From: Candidatus Methanogaster sp. UBA203
GTDB lineage: Archaea > Halobacteriota > Methanosarcinia > Methanosarcinales > Methanogasteraceae
Reading direction: 5' to 3'
DNA: 7,562 nucleotides
Assembly: GCA_002503595.1 (NCBI GenBank)
Contig: DASC01000159.1
Span: 1-7,562, forward strand
In this document: piece after piece, positions 1 to 6,651 of the stretch
Layout of the letters: every line of letters starts with the position of its first letter
Numbering within the stretch: position 1 is the stretch's first letter
The notes under the pieces: generated by a model
What the model saw: the letters and a program-made list of their open reading frames with translations, nothing else
Told to the model about the DNA's origin: nothing
The model's database searches: none
Translations under genes and position numbers: made by a program

Positions 1-2
1 AC

Positions 3-113
3 GCCATCATCAACTGCCTGAACCAGACGGACACCACCAACAAAGAAGAACTTGACTCTTTGCTCACATTACGGTTTCAGAGATTTGAAGAAGCTCAAGT
101 TATGGCGGTGTGA
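3..113 (+). CDS. 3' end of an unrecognised gene
   Basis: An open frame enters from the left edge and ends at TGA 111-113, giving 36 residues that end in EEAQVMAV. The other two plus frames stop almost at once, so this is the only candidate to cross the edge. The peptide is polar and helix-prone (TNKEELDSLLTLRFQRFEE), with no membrane segment or motif I recognise. The start and most of the protein lie outside the window. It is followed by AT-rich sequence with no gene on the same strand. It could also be a chance open stretch, since 36 codons is short. No function can be assigned. Confidence 0.45.
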   Translation, partial: AIINCLNQTDTTNKEELDSLLTLRFQRFEEAQVMAV

Positions 114-223
114 AGTATAGCTCGTATGTGTTTTGGTTGTTTACCAAATTTCTCTTGTTTTCTAATATTTATTCCATCTATTCTATTTTTAGCAGTAGCT
201 CTCATTTCAATCATCCTCTGTTA

Positions 224-567
224 CTACATAAACACCAATAAAGATATTAATATTGCCGAGACGTAATAACCTATAATTGCTGTGATTGTTGGGGCAGCTA
301 TACGTATGGCTGCAGATTTCTTCCTGCTCAAATAATACCCTATATAAATACAATCGTTGATAACGTGACGATTGCACCCCAAAAATCAAAAAAATGAAAA
401 TGTAAAAGAGCGAGTGTGTTTTTCGCATAAAGACTGACAAATGAATGGAGAGGACGATTGAAATGTGTCATCTCCCAAAAAGTTCTCCTTAGAGTGATAA
501 ACAAAACAACAACCACCGGAGGTATAGCCCACCAGATCTTCTCGATTATCTCTTTAGCATTTACCAT
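224..567 (-). pseudogene. small membrane protein, broken by one frameshift
   Basis: On the minus strand an ATG at 567-565 follows GAGAGG at about 10 bases and an in-frame TGA just upstream. It opens 75 codons starting MVNAKEIIEKIWWAIPPVVV and stopping at TAG 342-340. A second minus frame carries on across the stop with IGYYLSRKKSAAIRI, then AAPTITAIIGYYVSAILISL, and ends with TAG 226-224. Joined near 340-360 (in or beside TATATAAATA) the two give about 113 residues. Three hydrophobic segments are seen: residues 10-30, the region around the joint (HFHFFDFWGAIVTLSTIVFI), and the C-terminal 25. Hydrophobic segments on both sides of the joint are the reason for reading them as one gene. I do not recognise the family. 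The base composition is AT-richer than valS, suggesting a different origin. It could be a decayed gene or a sequencing error; a chance hydrophobic reading of AT-rich DNA is also possible. Confidence 0.42.
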
Positions 568-619
568 TTTTCAGCGCCTCTCTTATCCACTATACTCCCC
601 TTCCGCCATAATAACTTTT

Positions 620-832
620 TCATGCACGGCGTCTGCACCCTTTATCGGTTGTATGCGAACATACTGCGGGCCCCACCTTGAGGTTGCACCAGTAGTTGTT
701 CGCAAGATCGCTTACGATACCGGAAGGCAGTGGCTTTCGACCCAGACACACCAGCTCGTCCGGCGGGATGACAGGGTCGCCATTCGCATCGTATCCTGAA
801 GACCCAGAAGCGACTGAGCACCGAACAGCAAG
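620..832 (-). pseudogene. start-less coding remnant, unknown protein
   Basis: The minus-strand frame between TGA 835-833 and TGA 622-620 is open for 70 codons but contains no ATG. Its middle reads like real protein: SSGYDANGDPVIPPDELVC, then LGRKPLPSGIVSDLANNYWC. Codons there mostly end in G or C, as in neighbouring valS and unlike the AT-rich DNA at 114-620. Four cysteines, one Asp-Gly-Asp loop-like stretch and several prolines suggest part of an exported or zinc-binding protein, but no family is recognised. It may be the C-terminal end of a gene whose front was deleted or frameshifted. The other two minus frames are also open here for 64-72 codons and look less protein-like. Confidence is low. 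Confidence 0.28.
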
Positions 833-930
833 TCAATCGTGTGATGCATTGCCCGCCATGGTGTGCAGACCCGCGGATCGAACCTGGACTCCCGCGCAGG
901 CGAACCGCCGGATCGTGTGGGTGGGGACAT

Positions 931-956
931 GGGACGAGAACGGAGCCCCTCGTCCC
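931..956 (-). terminator. strong hairpin directly after valS stop
   Basis: GGGACGAG (931-938) is exactly complementary to CTCGTCCC (949-956), giving an 8-bp, mostly G-C stem with a 10-base loop. Read on the valS strand, the stem begins one base after the TGA (960-958). There is no T-tract behind it, so it is not a bacterial-type intrinsic terminator. Archaeal termination depends mainly on T-runs. A role in protecting the 3' end or in processing the mRNA is an inference. Confidence 0.4.
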
Positions 957-957
957 T

Positions 958-3597
958 TCACCGCGTGATCACGACGATCGCACCGCCTGCCTCGAGCACA
1001 TCCACAGCCCGCCCGCCGAGAACGACCTCGCGCTCGATCGTGACCGCATCTGCAGGAATCTCGAAGACATCTGCACCGATCTCAAGTTTTACCGTCCCAC
1101 CCGCTGCCTGCTCCGCAATTACGCCCGGATCGATCCCTGATAGCGCTCCGATGATCTTTCCGGCATCCTTCCGAAAGATCGGTCCGAGCACCTTCATATC
1201 TGGCTTGACTCCGACTGCACGGTGCTCGAAATCCGGTGTTCCGGCAATCACGCTAACAGGTGTGTTTGCAGCACCAGCGATGACAGCTCTGCCATCGACG
1301 ATTGCGTCACCGGAAGAACCGAATGCCGCATCCGCATAGATCTCGATGCCCTTCAATTGCGCATTCAGTGCTATCCCGTGCTCTGATTTGTATCTCCGGA
1401 TCGCATGAGCGATATCCCTGATCCTCTCGCCTTCCCGCTCGATATCGGGATCGATTATGGACTCATCCGCGAGGGGCCATGCATCTGCATGTACGCTGCC
1501 TAACGAGGGGAGGTGAGAGTAGACTTCCTCGGAAAAGAACGGTATGATCGGGGCAAGGAGCCGTGTCAGCGTCTCGATTACAGTCCCGAGCGTGTACCGT
1601 GCCGCCTGCTGCTCAGGAGAGGGCTCGCCATAGAGCCGGTACTTGACAAGTTCGATGTAATGGTCTGCAAGAGTGTCCCATGCAAACGATTTCACCATCT
1701 TTAATGCGGTATCGAACTGGTACCTATCCATCGCATCGGTAACGTCCATAATAAGCGTGTTTAATTTACTGAGAATCCATCGATCGATAATCGTGAGCGA
1801 ATCCTTATCGACTACACCTATATCTTTGATATGCAGGAGAGCGAACCTGACGATGCTCCACATCTTCTGCTGGAAGCGGGATGCTGCAACGACATCCTTC
1901 CACCGGAACATGATATCAGACCCTGTGGAGCCCCCGATCGCTGCCCACTGCCTGAATGCGTCAGCACCGTACTGTTCGGTCACTTCCTCGGGCGCAATGA
2001 TGTTATTTAGGGATTTGCTCATCTTATGCCCATCTTCCCCAGAGACCATCCCGTTTATCAGGATGCTGTCCCATGGGCGCTTTCCGGTGAGTGCCTGCGT
2101 CCGAAGGATCGTGTAAAATGCCCACGTACGGATGATGTCGTGTCCCTGCGGTCTTAATTGCACGGGTACCTTCAGTTCCTTCCCAAAGACCCATCCCGAG
2201 ACTGCCATCGCTGAAAGCGACGAGTCCATCCACGTGTCGAGCACGTCCGCCTCAGGTATGAACTCCTCTGAACCGCACTCACACGGGCTATGGGGCTTTG
2301 ATTCGGTCGGATCGAGTGGCAGCCACTCTTCCTTTGCCACAATCGTCTTCCCGCATCCTTTGCAGTACCAGACAGGAATCGGGGTTGCAAAGAGCCGCTG
2401 CCGTGATATGCACCAGTCCCATTCCATGCTCTTTGTCCAGTTCTCGAGCCGTATCAACATGTGCGATGGCACCCACTCGATCTCGTCAGCGGTGCGCAGG
2501 ATCTCGTCCTGATCGACCCTGACATACCACTGCTTCTCCGAGAGTATCTCGATAGGTGTTCCGCACCGCCAGCACGCTCCGACGCTCTGGTCAAGGGGTT
2601 CTTCTTTGTATAGCAGCCCGGCTGACTTGAGATCCGATATGATCGCGCCCCGGCAGTCGCCAAGACTCATCCCCTCGTACTTGCCGGCAATACCGGTCAT
2701 CCTTCCGTCACGGTCGATCGCCATACGGAGCGGGAGCTTGTGCTCGATCCACCACCTGACGTCCTGCTTGTCCCCAAAAGTGCAGATCATGACAACACCG
2801 GTCCCAAATTCCGGATCGACCTCCGCATCAGCGATCACAGGAACGTCATAACCGAAGAGCGGCACGCTGACCGTACCTCCGATGAATCCTCCGAACCGCT
2901 CGTCATCCGGATGCACGGCAACCGCAACGCACGCCGGCAGTAACTCGGGTCTGGTGGTCGCAATCTCCATCGCCTGCTCCCTATCCCCAACCCCAAAGTA
3001 GAGATAATGGAAGTGGGTCTTGCGGTCCTCATACTCGACCTCTGCGAATGCGATCGCTGTTCCGCATCTCGGGCACCAGTTCACAGGACCCTCGCGCTGG
3101 TATATCCGCTCGTCAGCATACATCCGCACGAACGACTTCTGGGTCATGCTGTAATATCTCGGATCCATCGTCACGTACTCGCAGTCCCAGTCGATGGAAA
3201 AGCCGAGCCGGTTCATGGTATCCTTCATTTTTTTTATGTTTTTCGAGGTTAACTCCCTGCAAAGGTCTCGAAACTCGGATCTGGGGATCTGGTGCCTTGT
3301 GATCCCGTGCGTCTCCTCCACCTTGACCTCGGTCGGCAAGCCATGGCAGTCCCACCCTTGGGGAAACATCACATTATAGCCACGCATTCTCTTGTATCTT
3401 GCCACAAAATCGATGTAACACCAGTTTAATGAATTTCCGATGTGAAGATTACCTGTTGGATACGGAGGCGGAGTATCGATGATGTACTGCGGCAGCTCTG
3501 ATTCCCAGTCGAATCGGTATATATCGTCATAAGTCTTCGACCGCCATTTCTCTTCCACTGCCTGGTGGTCATATTCCTTTGGAAGTGTGTCCTGCAT
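958..3597 (-). CDS. valS: valine--tRNA ligase (ValRS), archaeal type
   Basis: Cytosolic class Ia aminoacyl-tRNA synthetase that joins valine to tRNA-Val using ATP. From the chosen ATG the protein has 879 residues, normal for archaeal ValRS. The class signature lies in PPPYPTGNLHIGN (residues 43-55, HIGN form) and the second in KMSKS (525-529). The CP1 editing domain, which hydrolyses mischarged threonine, spans roughly 185-345 and includes TTRPELLPACVAV. Cysteine pairs CPRC (175-178), CWRC (342-345), CKGC (412-415) and CEC (439-441) look like zinc-binding knuckles. The helical anticodon-binding domain begins near DRWILSKLN (about 600). No long C-terminal coiled coil is evident. The frame is open 46 codons further upstream, but that part does not resemble ValRS. 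The ATG at 3597-3595 is preceded by GGAGAGG and begins MQDTLPKEYD; an ATG five codons earlier is the alternative. It diverges from the AIM24 gene. Confidence 0.97.
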   Translation of the reverse strand: MQDTLPKEYDHQAVEEKWRSKTYDDIYRFDWESELPQYIIDTPPPYPTGNLHIGNSLNWCYIDFVARYKRMRGYNVMFPQGWDCHGLPTEVKVEETHGITRHQIPRSEFRDLCRELTSKNIKKMKDTMNRLGFSIDWDCEYVTMDPRYYSMTQKSFVRMYADERIYQREGPVNWCPRCGTAIAFAEVEYEDRKTHFHYLYFGVGDREQAMEIATTRPELLPACVAVAVHPDDERFGGFIGGTVSVPLFGYDVPVIADAEVDPEFGTGVVMICTFGDKQDVRWWIEHKLPLRMAIDRDGRMTGIAGKYEGMSLGDCRGAIISDLKSAGLLYKEEPLDQSVGACWRCGTPIEILSEKQWYVRVDQDEILRTADEIEWVPSHMLIRLENWTKSMEWDWCISRQRLFATPIPVWYCKGCGKTIVAKEEWLPLDPTESKPHSPCECGSEEFIPEADVLDTWMDSSLSAMAVSGWVFGKELKVPVQLRPQGHDIIRTWAFYTILRTQALTGKRPWDSILINGMVSGEDGHKMSKSLNNIIAPEEVTEQYGADAFRQWAAIGGSTGSDIMFRWKDVVAASRFQQKMWSIVRFALLHIKDIGVVDKDSLTIIDRWILSKLNTLIMDVTDAMDRYQFDTALKMVKSFAWDTLADHYIELVKYRLYGEPSPEQQAARYTLGTVIETLTRLLAPIIPFFSEEVYSHLPSLGSVHADAWPLADESIIDPDIEREGERIRDIAHAIRRYKSEHGIALNAQLKGIEIYADAAFGSSGDAIVDGRAVIAGAANTPVSVIAGTPDFEHRAVGVKPDMKVLGPIFRKDAGKIIGALSGIDPGVIAEQAAGGTVKLEIGADVFEIPADAVTIEREVVLGGRAVDVLEAGGAIVVITR

Positions 3598-3645
3598 AGT
3601 CCTCTCCTGCATTTTTAAAACGATGATTGATAAAACTTTCTCGAT
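3598..3645 (-). promoter_or_regulatory. valS promoter and ribosome binding site
   Basis: On the minus strand a purine-rich BRE-like element (CGAGAAAG, 3643-3636) adjoins TTTTATCA (3635-3628), a plausible TATA box. Archaeal initiation about 25 bases downstream would fall near 3607, giving a leader of about 10 bases. That leader contains GGAGAGG (3607-3601) in front of the ATG at 3597, which supports this start over the upstream ones. The spacing is seen in the sequence; promoter activity is inferred. Confidence 0.5.
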
Positions 3646-3703
3646 CTGTGGTGTTGTGTACACGTGGACTCTCGCGAAGCGGTAGAACCCTGGCATTCGT
3701 GAC

Positions 3704-3755
3704 CGAAAGTATAATGTACAGTCAGTTTGTAACACTTACACAACTTATCAGGAGG
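3704..3755 (+). promoter_or_regulatory. AIM24 gene promoter and ribosome binding site
   Basis: CGAAAG followed by TATAATGT (3710-3717) matches a BRE/TATA pair. The expected start of transcription, about 25 bases on, is near 3738. GGAGG at 3751-3755 lies 7 bases before the ATG at 3763 and is the strongest Shine-Dalgarno sequence in the window. Together with the valS promoter this makes 3598-3762 a divergent control region. Confidence 0.6.
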
Positions 3756-3762
3756 AACAGAG

Positions 3763-4455
3763 ATGGGACGGTACTCAATCGACGAATTCGTAGAGACAAC
3801 AGGACAGCGCGATCTCGGGGAAGGCATGTTCGAACTGGAACGTGACCGTCTGCTCGAGGTAAATCTTGACGGCAGAGTCTGGACAAAGAAGGGGTCGATG
3901 GTGGCCTACCTTGGCGACGTTAAATTCACACGCGAAGGTGTGATGGAGCACGGACTTGGAAAGATGGTTAAAAAAGCCGTCACTGGGGAAGGCATGAGCC
4001 TGACAAAGGTGGAAGGTATTGGAAAAGTATATCTGGCTGATGAGGGCAAGAAGATCTCCATAATCAATCTGGACGACCAGTCTATCTACGTTAACGGCAA
4101 CGACCTGCTTGCGTTCGAGGATTCAATCCAGTGGGACATCAAGATGCTCAGAAAGGTTACCGGAATTATGGCAGGCGGGCTCTTCAATGTGAAACTTGAA
4201 GGAACCGGCATGATCGCCATCACCACATACTACGATCCACTGGCACTCAAAGTTACACCGGATCAGCCCGTGTTCACAGACCCCAACGCCACTGTGGCAT
4301 GGTCCGGAAGCTTAAACCCCGATATGAAGACAGACATCTCATTAAAGACGCTTGTCGGACGTGGGAGCGGCGAGTCGCTGCAGATGGCATTTAGAGGAGA
4401 AGGTTTCGTGGTCATCCAGCCTTATGAGGAAGTGTATTTCCAGGCAGGTCAGTAG
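3763..4455 (+). CDS. AIM24 (DUF124) family protein
   Basis: This 230-residue protein has the features of the AIM24/DUF124 family, whose members fold into TRAP-like beta barrels. Family function is poorly defined; the yeast member is needed for normal mitochondrial inner-membrane organisation, but archaeal roles are unknown. The sequence is rich in short beta strands and glycine turns: a front part with GSMVAYLGDVKFTREG (about residues 45-60), a middle part with GKVYLADEGKKISIINL (about 88-104), and a glycine-rich segment GIMAGGLFNVKLEGTG (about 136-151). The C-terminus GEGFVVIQPYEEV is typical of the family. There is no signal peptide or membrane segment, so it is probably cytosolic. The start is supported by GGAGG seven bases upstream. 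It is transcribed away from valS and ends 14 bases before the stop of the converging phosphoesterase gene, so it appears monocistronic. Confidence 0.85.
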   Translation: MGRYSIDEFVETTGQRDLGEGMFELERDRLLEVNLDGRVWTKKGSMVAYLGDVKFTREGVMEHGLGKMVKKAVTGEGMSLTKVEGIGKVYLADEGKKISIINLDDQSIYVNGNDLLAFEDSIQWDIKMLRKVTGIMAGGLFNVKLEGTGMIAITTYYDPLALKVTPDQPVFTDPNATVAWSGSLNPDMKTDISLKTLVGRGSGESLQMAFRGEGFVVIQPYEEVYFQAGQ

Positions 4456-4469
4456 CAGTAGCCTCCATC

Positions 4470-4970
4470 CTATACACCATAGAAACACGCGCCAGCCCCG
4501 AGCGAGATCACCCGCCCGTGAACCTGATCACCTTCGATTGTCAGTTCTATGACGCTTTTGTCCGCAAGTCTCGGCACGGTCGGGCTTCCAGGACACATAA
4601 TCAGCACATCGGTCTGCTCGATAAACGGGGTGTGTATGTGCCCGACGATCAGCACATCGCAATCAAGTTCCTTTGCAAGATACCAGAGCCCGCACGAGCC
4701 GTTTTGAGATAGCTGCCCCTCATGAACCACTCCGATCCTGACTTCCTCCACATCAAACACGGTTCGCTCCGGCAGACGCTTCCTAAGTTCTGCGCAGTCC
4801 GAATTGCCATGAACTGCTACGAGCTCGTTGATACCCAACAGATATTCGTAGCATGCAACCGTTGTGAAATCCCCGGCATGTACGATCAGGTCTGCGCTTT
4901 CGAGCATCGGGATTAAGGCATCTGGCAGCTTGTGGTCGTGCGTATCCGAGATTACGATGATGCGGGTCAT
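4470..4970 (-). CDS. YfcE/MJ0936-type metallophosphoesterase
   Basis: A 166-residue calcineurin-like phosphoesterase of the small YfcE/MJ0936 group, which hydrolyse phosphodiesters with two bound metal ions. The natural substrate is unknown. Metal-ligand motifs are in order: SDTHD (D9, H11), HAGDF (D34), HGNSD (N56), VHEGQ (H83) and GHIHTP (H111, H113), followed by PGSPTVPR. The fourth motif is usually THGH in this group; here only its first histidine is kept. No signal peptide is seen, so it is probably cytosolic. The ATG at 4970-4968 gives MTRIIVISDTHD, the usual family beginning; an upstream in-frame TTG (4988) would add six residues. There is no Shine-Dalgarno sequence, and an AT-rich CTTAAGAATATC lies about 20-30 bases upstream, so a leaderless transcript is likely. 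It faces AIM24 tail to tail and diverges from the synthase gene. Confidence 0.9.
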   Translation of the reverse strand: MTRIIVISDTHDHKLPDALIPMLESADLIVHAGDFTTVACYEYLLGINELVAVHGNSDCAELRKRLPERTVFDVEEVRIGVVHEGQLSQNGSCGLWYLAKELDCDVLIVGHIHTPFIEQTDVLIMCPGSPTVPRLADKSVIELTIEGDQVHGRVISLGAGACFYGV

Positions 4971-6538
4971 TGCTATATCATATCGCAATCGATATTCTTA
5001 AGTCGATTCCGCAAAAGAATCGCCATACACATACAGACCGAACAAGAGGGATTCGCATTACAGACACCACCGGAACTATCAGATTCCTGGATACCACACT
5101 GCGCGACGGCGAGCAGACGCCTGGTGTATCGCTAACGCCAGAGGAGAAGGTATGGATCGCACGGAGACTCGCCGCTCTGGGCGTAGACGTGATCGAGGCA
5201 GGAAGTGCGATCACATCAGAAGGCGAGCGGGACAGCATCCGGGCAGTCGTTAACGAGAATCTGGATGCCGAGATCTGTAGTTACTGCCGGATCCGTGAGA
5301 TCGATGTCGAGAAAGCCATCAAATGCGACGTGGACTCGATCCATCTCGTTGTCCCGGTCTCCGATCTTCATATCGAAAAAAAACTGAAGAAAGACCGTGA
5401 AACCGTAAGAAATGACGCGATCCATGTCTGCGAGTTCGCAAAGGATCACGGGCTCATCGTCGAACTCAGTGGCGAGGATGCCTCGCGGGCTGATCTCGAT
5501 TTCTTAAAGTCGCTCTACGCTGATGGCATCGAGGCTGGCGCGGATCGGCTCTGCTTCTGCGATACCGTTGGAATCCTCACGCCTGAGCGCACCACCCGGA
5601 TATTTAAGGATTTAAGCGATCTTGGTGCTCCGCTTAGCATTCACTGCCACGATGACTTCGGGCTTGCGACATCGAACACGGTGGCTGCGATCCTTGCGGG
5701 TGCAGCGCAGGCGCACGTGACCATAAACGGCATCGGCGAGCGTGCCGGAAACACGCCGCTTGAGGAGGTGGTGATGGTGCTTGAGTCGCTCTACCACCGG
5801 GAGACGAGGATCAACTGCAAGGAACTCTACACCACCTCCCGCCTCGTCAGCAGGCTTACAGGTGTTCCTGTCGCTCCAAACAAGTCAATCATCGGCGGAA
5901 ATGCGTTTACGCATGAGGCAGGCATCCATGTGCACGGACTCCTTGCAGACCCGTTCACATACCAGCCGATCTCACCAGAAATCGTCGGCAGGGAGCAGAG
6001 AATCGTTCTCGGGAAGCATACCGGCAGGGCGTCGATCGATGCATCGCTTCGCGAACTCGGGATTGTAGCGAGTGATGCGCAATTGGGTGACATATTCACG
6101 CGTGTAAAGGAACTCGGGGACAAGGGACTGCGGGTTACCGATGCCGACCTGCAGGCGATCACAGAGACCGTGCTCGGGATCTACAAGGAGGCGAAGGTGA
6201 AACTCGAGGAACTGACTGTGGTCTCAGGAAACCGGGTCACGCCGACCGCATCCATCAAACTGACAGTGGACGGCAATCACGTTGTCGAGGCTGGCGTCGG
6301 AACTGGTCCTGTGGACGCTGCTATCGATGCGCTCAAGAAGGCTATTAGCGAACTGCAGGACATAGAGCTTGAGGAGTACCACGTCGATTCGATCACCGGC
6401 GGCACCGATGCCCTTGTGGAGGTGTTTGTCACGATGCGCTCTGACAAGAGAGTGGTCACGGCAAAGGGTGCCAGAACCGACATTATCATGGCGTCTGTGG
6501 AGGCAGTGCTTGAGGGGATCAACCGGCTGATGGAGTGA
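4970..6538 (+). CDS. cimA: (R)-citramalate synthase / 2-isopropylmalate synthase
   Basis: A cytosolic enzyme of the alpha-isopropylmalate synthase family, which condenses acetyl-CoA with a 2-oxo acid. Pyruvate gives citramalate (isoleucine route); 2-oxoisovalerate gives isopropylmalate (leucine route). The TIM-barrel catalytic domain opens with FLDTTLRDGEQTPGVSL (general base and metal Asp). It continues with EAGSAITSEGER, HCHDDFGLAT (metal His pair) and NGIGERAGNTPLEE. FTHEAGIHVHG and LGKHTGR follow in the linker. The C-terminal 130 residues (LTVVSGNRVTP to VEAVLEGIN) form the LeuA dimer regulatory domain, suggesting feedback control by the end-product amino acid. EAGSAITS and the overall likeness to methanogen CimA favour citramalate synthase, but leuA cannot be excluded. 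The start is uncertain: the only common start codon is TTG 4970, whereas homology begins near 5078. ATT at 5057, six bases after AGAGGG, fits better but is rare. Confidence 0.93.
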   Translation: MLYHIAIDILKSIPQKNRHTHTDRTRGIRITDTTGTIRFLDTTLRDGEQTPGVSLTPEEKVWIARRLAALGVDVIEAGSAITSEGERDSIRAVVNENLDAEICSYCRIREIDVEKAIKCDVDSIHLVVPVSDLHIEKKLKKDRETVRNDAIHVCEFAKDHGLIVELSGEDASRADLDFLKSLYADGIEAGADRLCFCDTVGILTPERTTRIFKDLSDLGAPLSIHCHDDFGLATSNTVAAILAGAAQAHVTINGIGERAGNTPLEEVVMVLESLYHRETRINCKELYTTSRLVSRLTGVPVAPNKSIIGGNAFTHEAGIHVHGLLADPFTYQPISPEIVGREQRIVLGKHTGRASIDASLRELGIVASDAQLGDIFTRVKELGDKGLRVTDADLQAITETVLGIYKEAKVKLEELTVVSGNRVTPTASIKLTVDGNHVVEAGVGTGPVDAAIDALKKAISELQDIELEEYHVDSITGGTDALVEVFVTMRSDKRVVTAKGARTDIIMASVEAVLEGINRLME

Positions 6539-6651
6539 ATCCGGTTGCTGTACAAGGGCTTCTGGATGGGAGACTCCGGGTTAAGGCTGGAAGGGATATA
6601 AATTTAACAGAAGAGGTAATGAAAACACACGAGGAAGAGGATGAGTTATGA
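6535..6651 (+). CDS. short VapB-like antitoxin frame
   Basis: GTG at 6535 overlaps the synthase TGA (GTGA) and opens 38 codons, NPVAVQGLLDGRLRVKAGRD then INLTEEVMKTHEEEDEL, ending at TGA 6649-6651. The stop overlaps the ATG of the VapC remnant by four bases (ATGA), the usual arrangement of an antitoxin-toxin pair. The basic middle and acidic tail fit a small antitoxin: the basic part could bind DNA and the acidic tail could cover the toxin. There is no recognised DNA-binding fold, and at 38 residues it is short even for VapB, so its front may have been lost when the locus landed against the synthase gene. Support comes mainly from the position between the two overlaps. Translational coupling to the synthase would be expected. 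It could instead be the chance continuation of an open frame. Confidence 0.45.
   Translation: MNPVAVQGLLDGRLRVKAGRDINLTEEVMKTHEEEDEL

Noticed and set aside
95..214. Minus-strand frame of 39 codons starting MIEMRATAKNR downstream of the membrane-protein remnant.
   Set aside because: It is short, lysine-rich as expected of AT-rich DNA, overlaps the partial gene at the left edge, and matches no known family.
458..799. Plus-strand frame of 113 codons across the region 458-799.
   Set aside because: It crosses the boundary between AT-rich and GC-rich DNA without any change in protein character, lacks a ribosome binding site, and is opposite better minus-strand candidates.
859..900. tRNA 3'-end-like sequence on the minus strand: GGTTCGATCC loop followed by a stretch ending in CACCA.
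   Set aside because: The T-stem has two mismatches in five pairs, and no complementary 5' acceptor strand or anticodon arm lies within reach, so it is neither a tRNA nor a convincing attachment-site remnant.
863..1339. Plus-strand frame of 158 codons opposite the valS C-terminus.
   Set aside because: It is a serine/proline/alanine-rich shadow of the GC-rich valS coding strand with no family resemblance.
3228..3235. Run of eight T on the plus strand, as a possible archaeal terminator.
   Set aside because: It lies inside valS and encodes the IKKM residues on the other strand; no plus-strand gene ends before it.
6594..6606. TATA-like GATATAAATTTAA as a promoter for the VapC remnant.
   Set aside because: It coincides with the codons for DINL of the VapB-like frame; coupling to the upstream frames explains expression equally well, so promoter status is unsupported.
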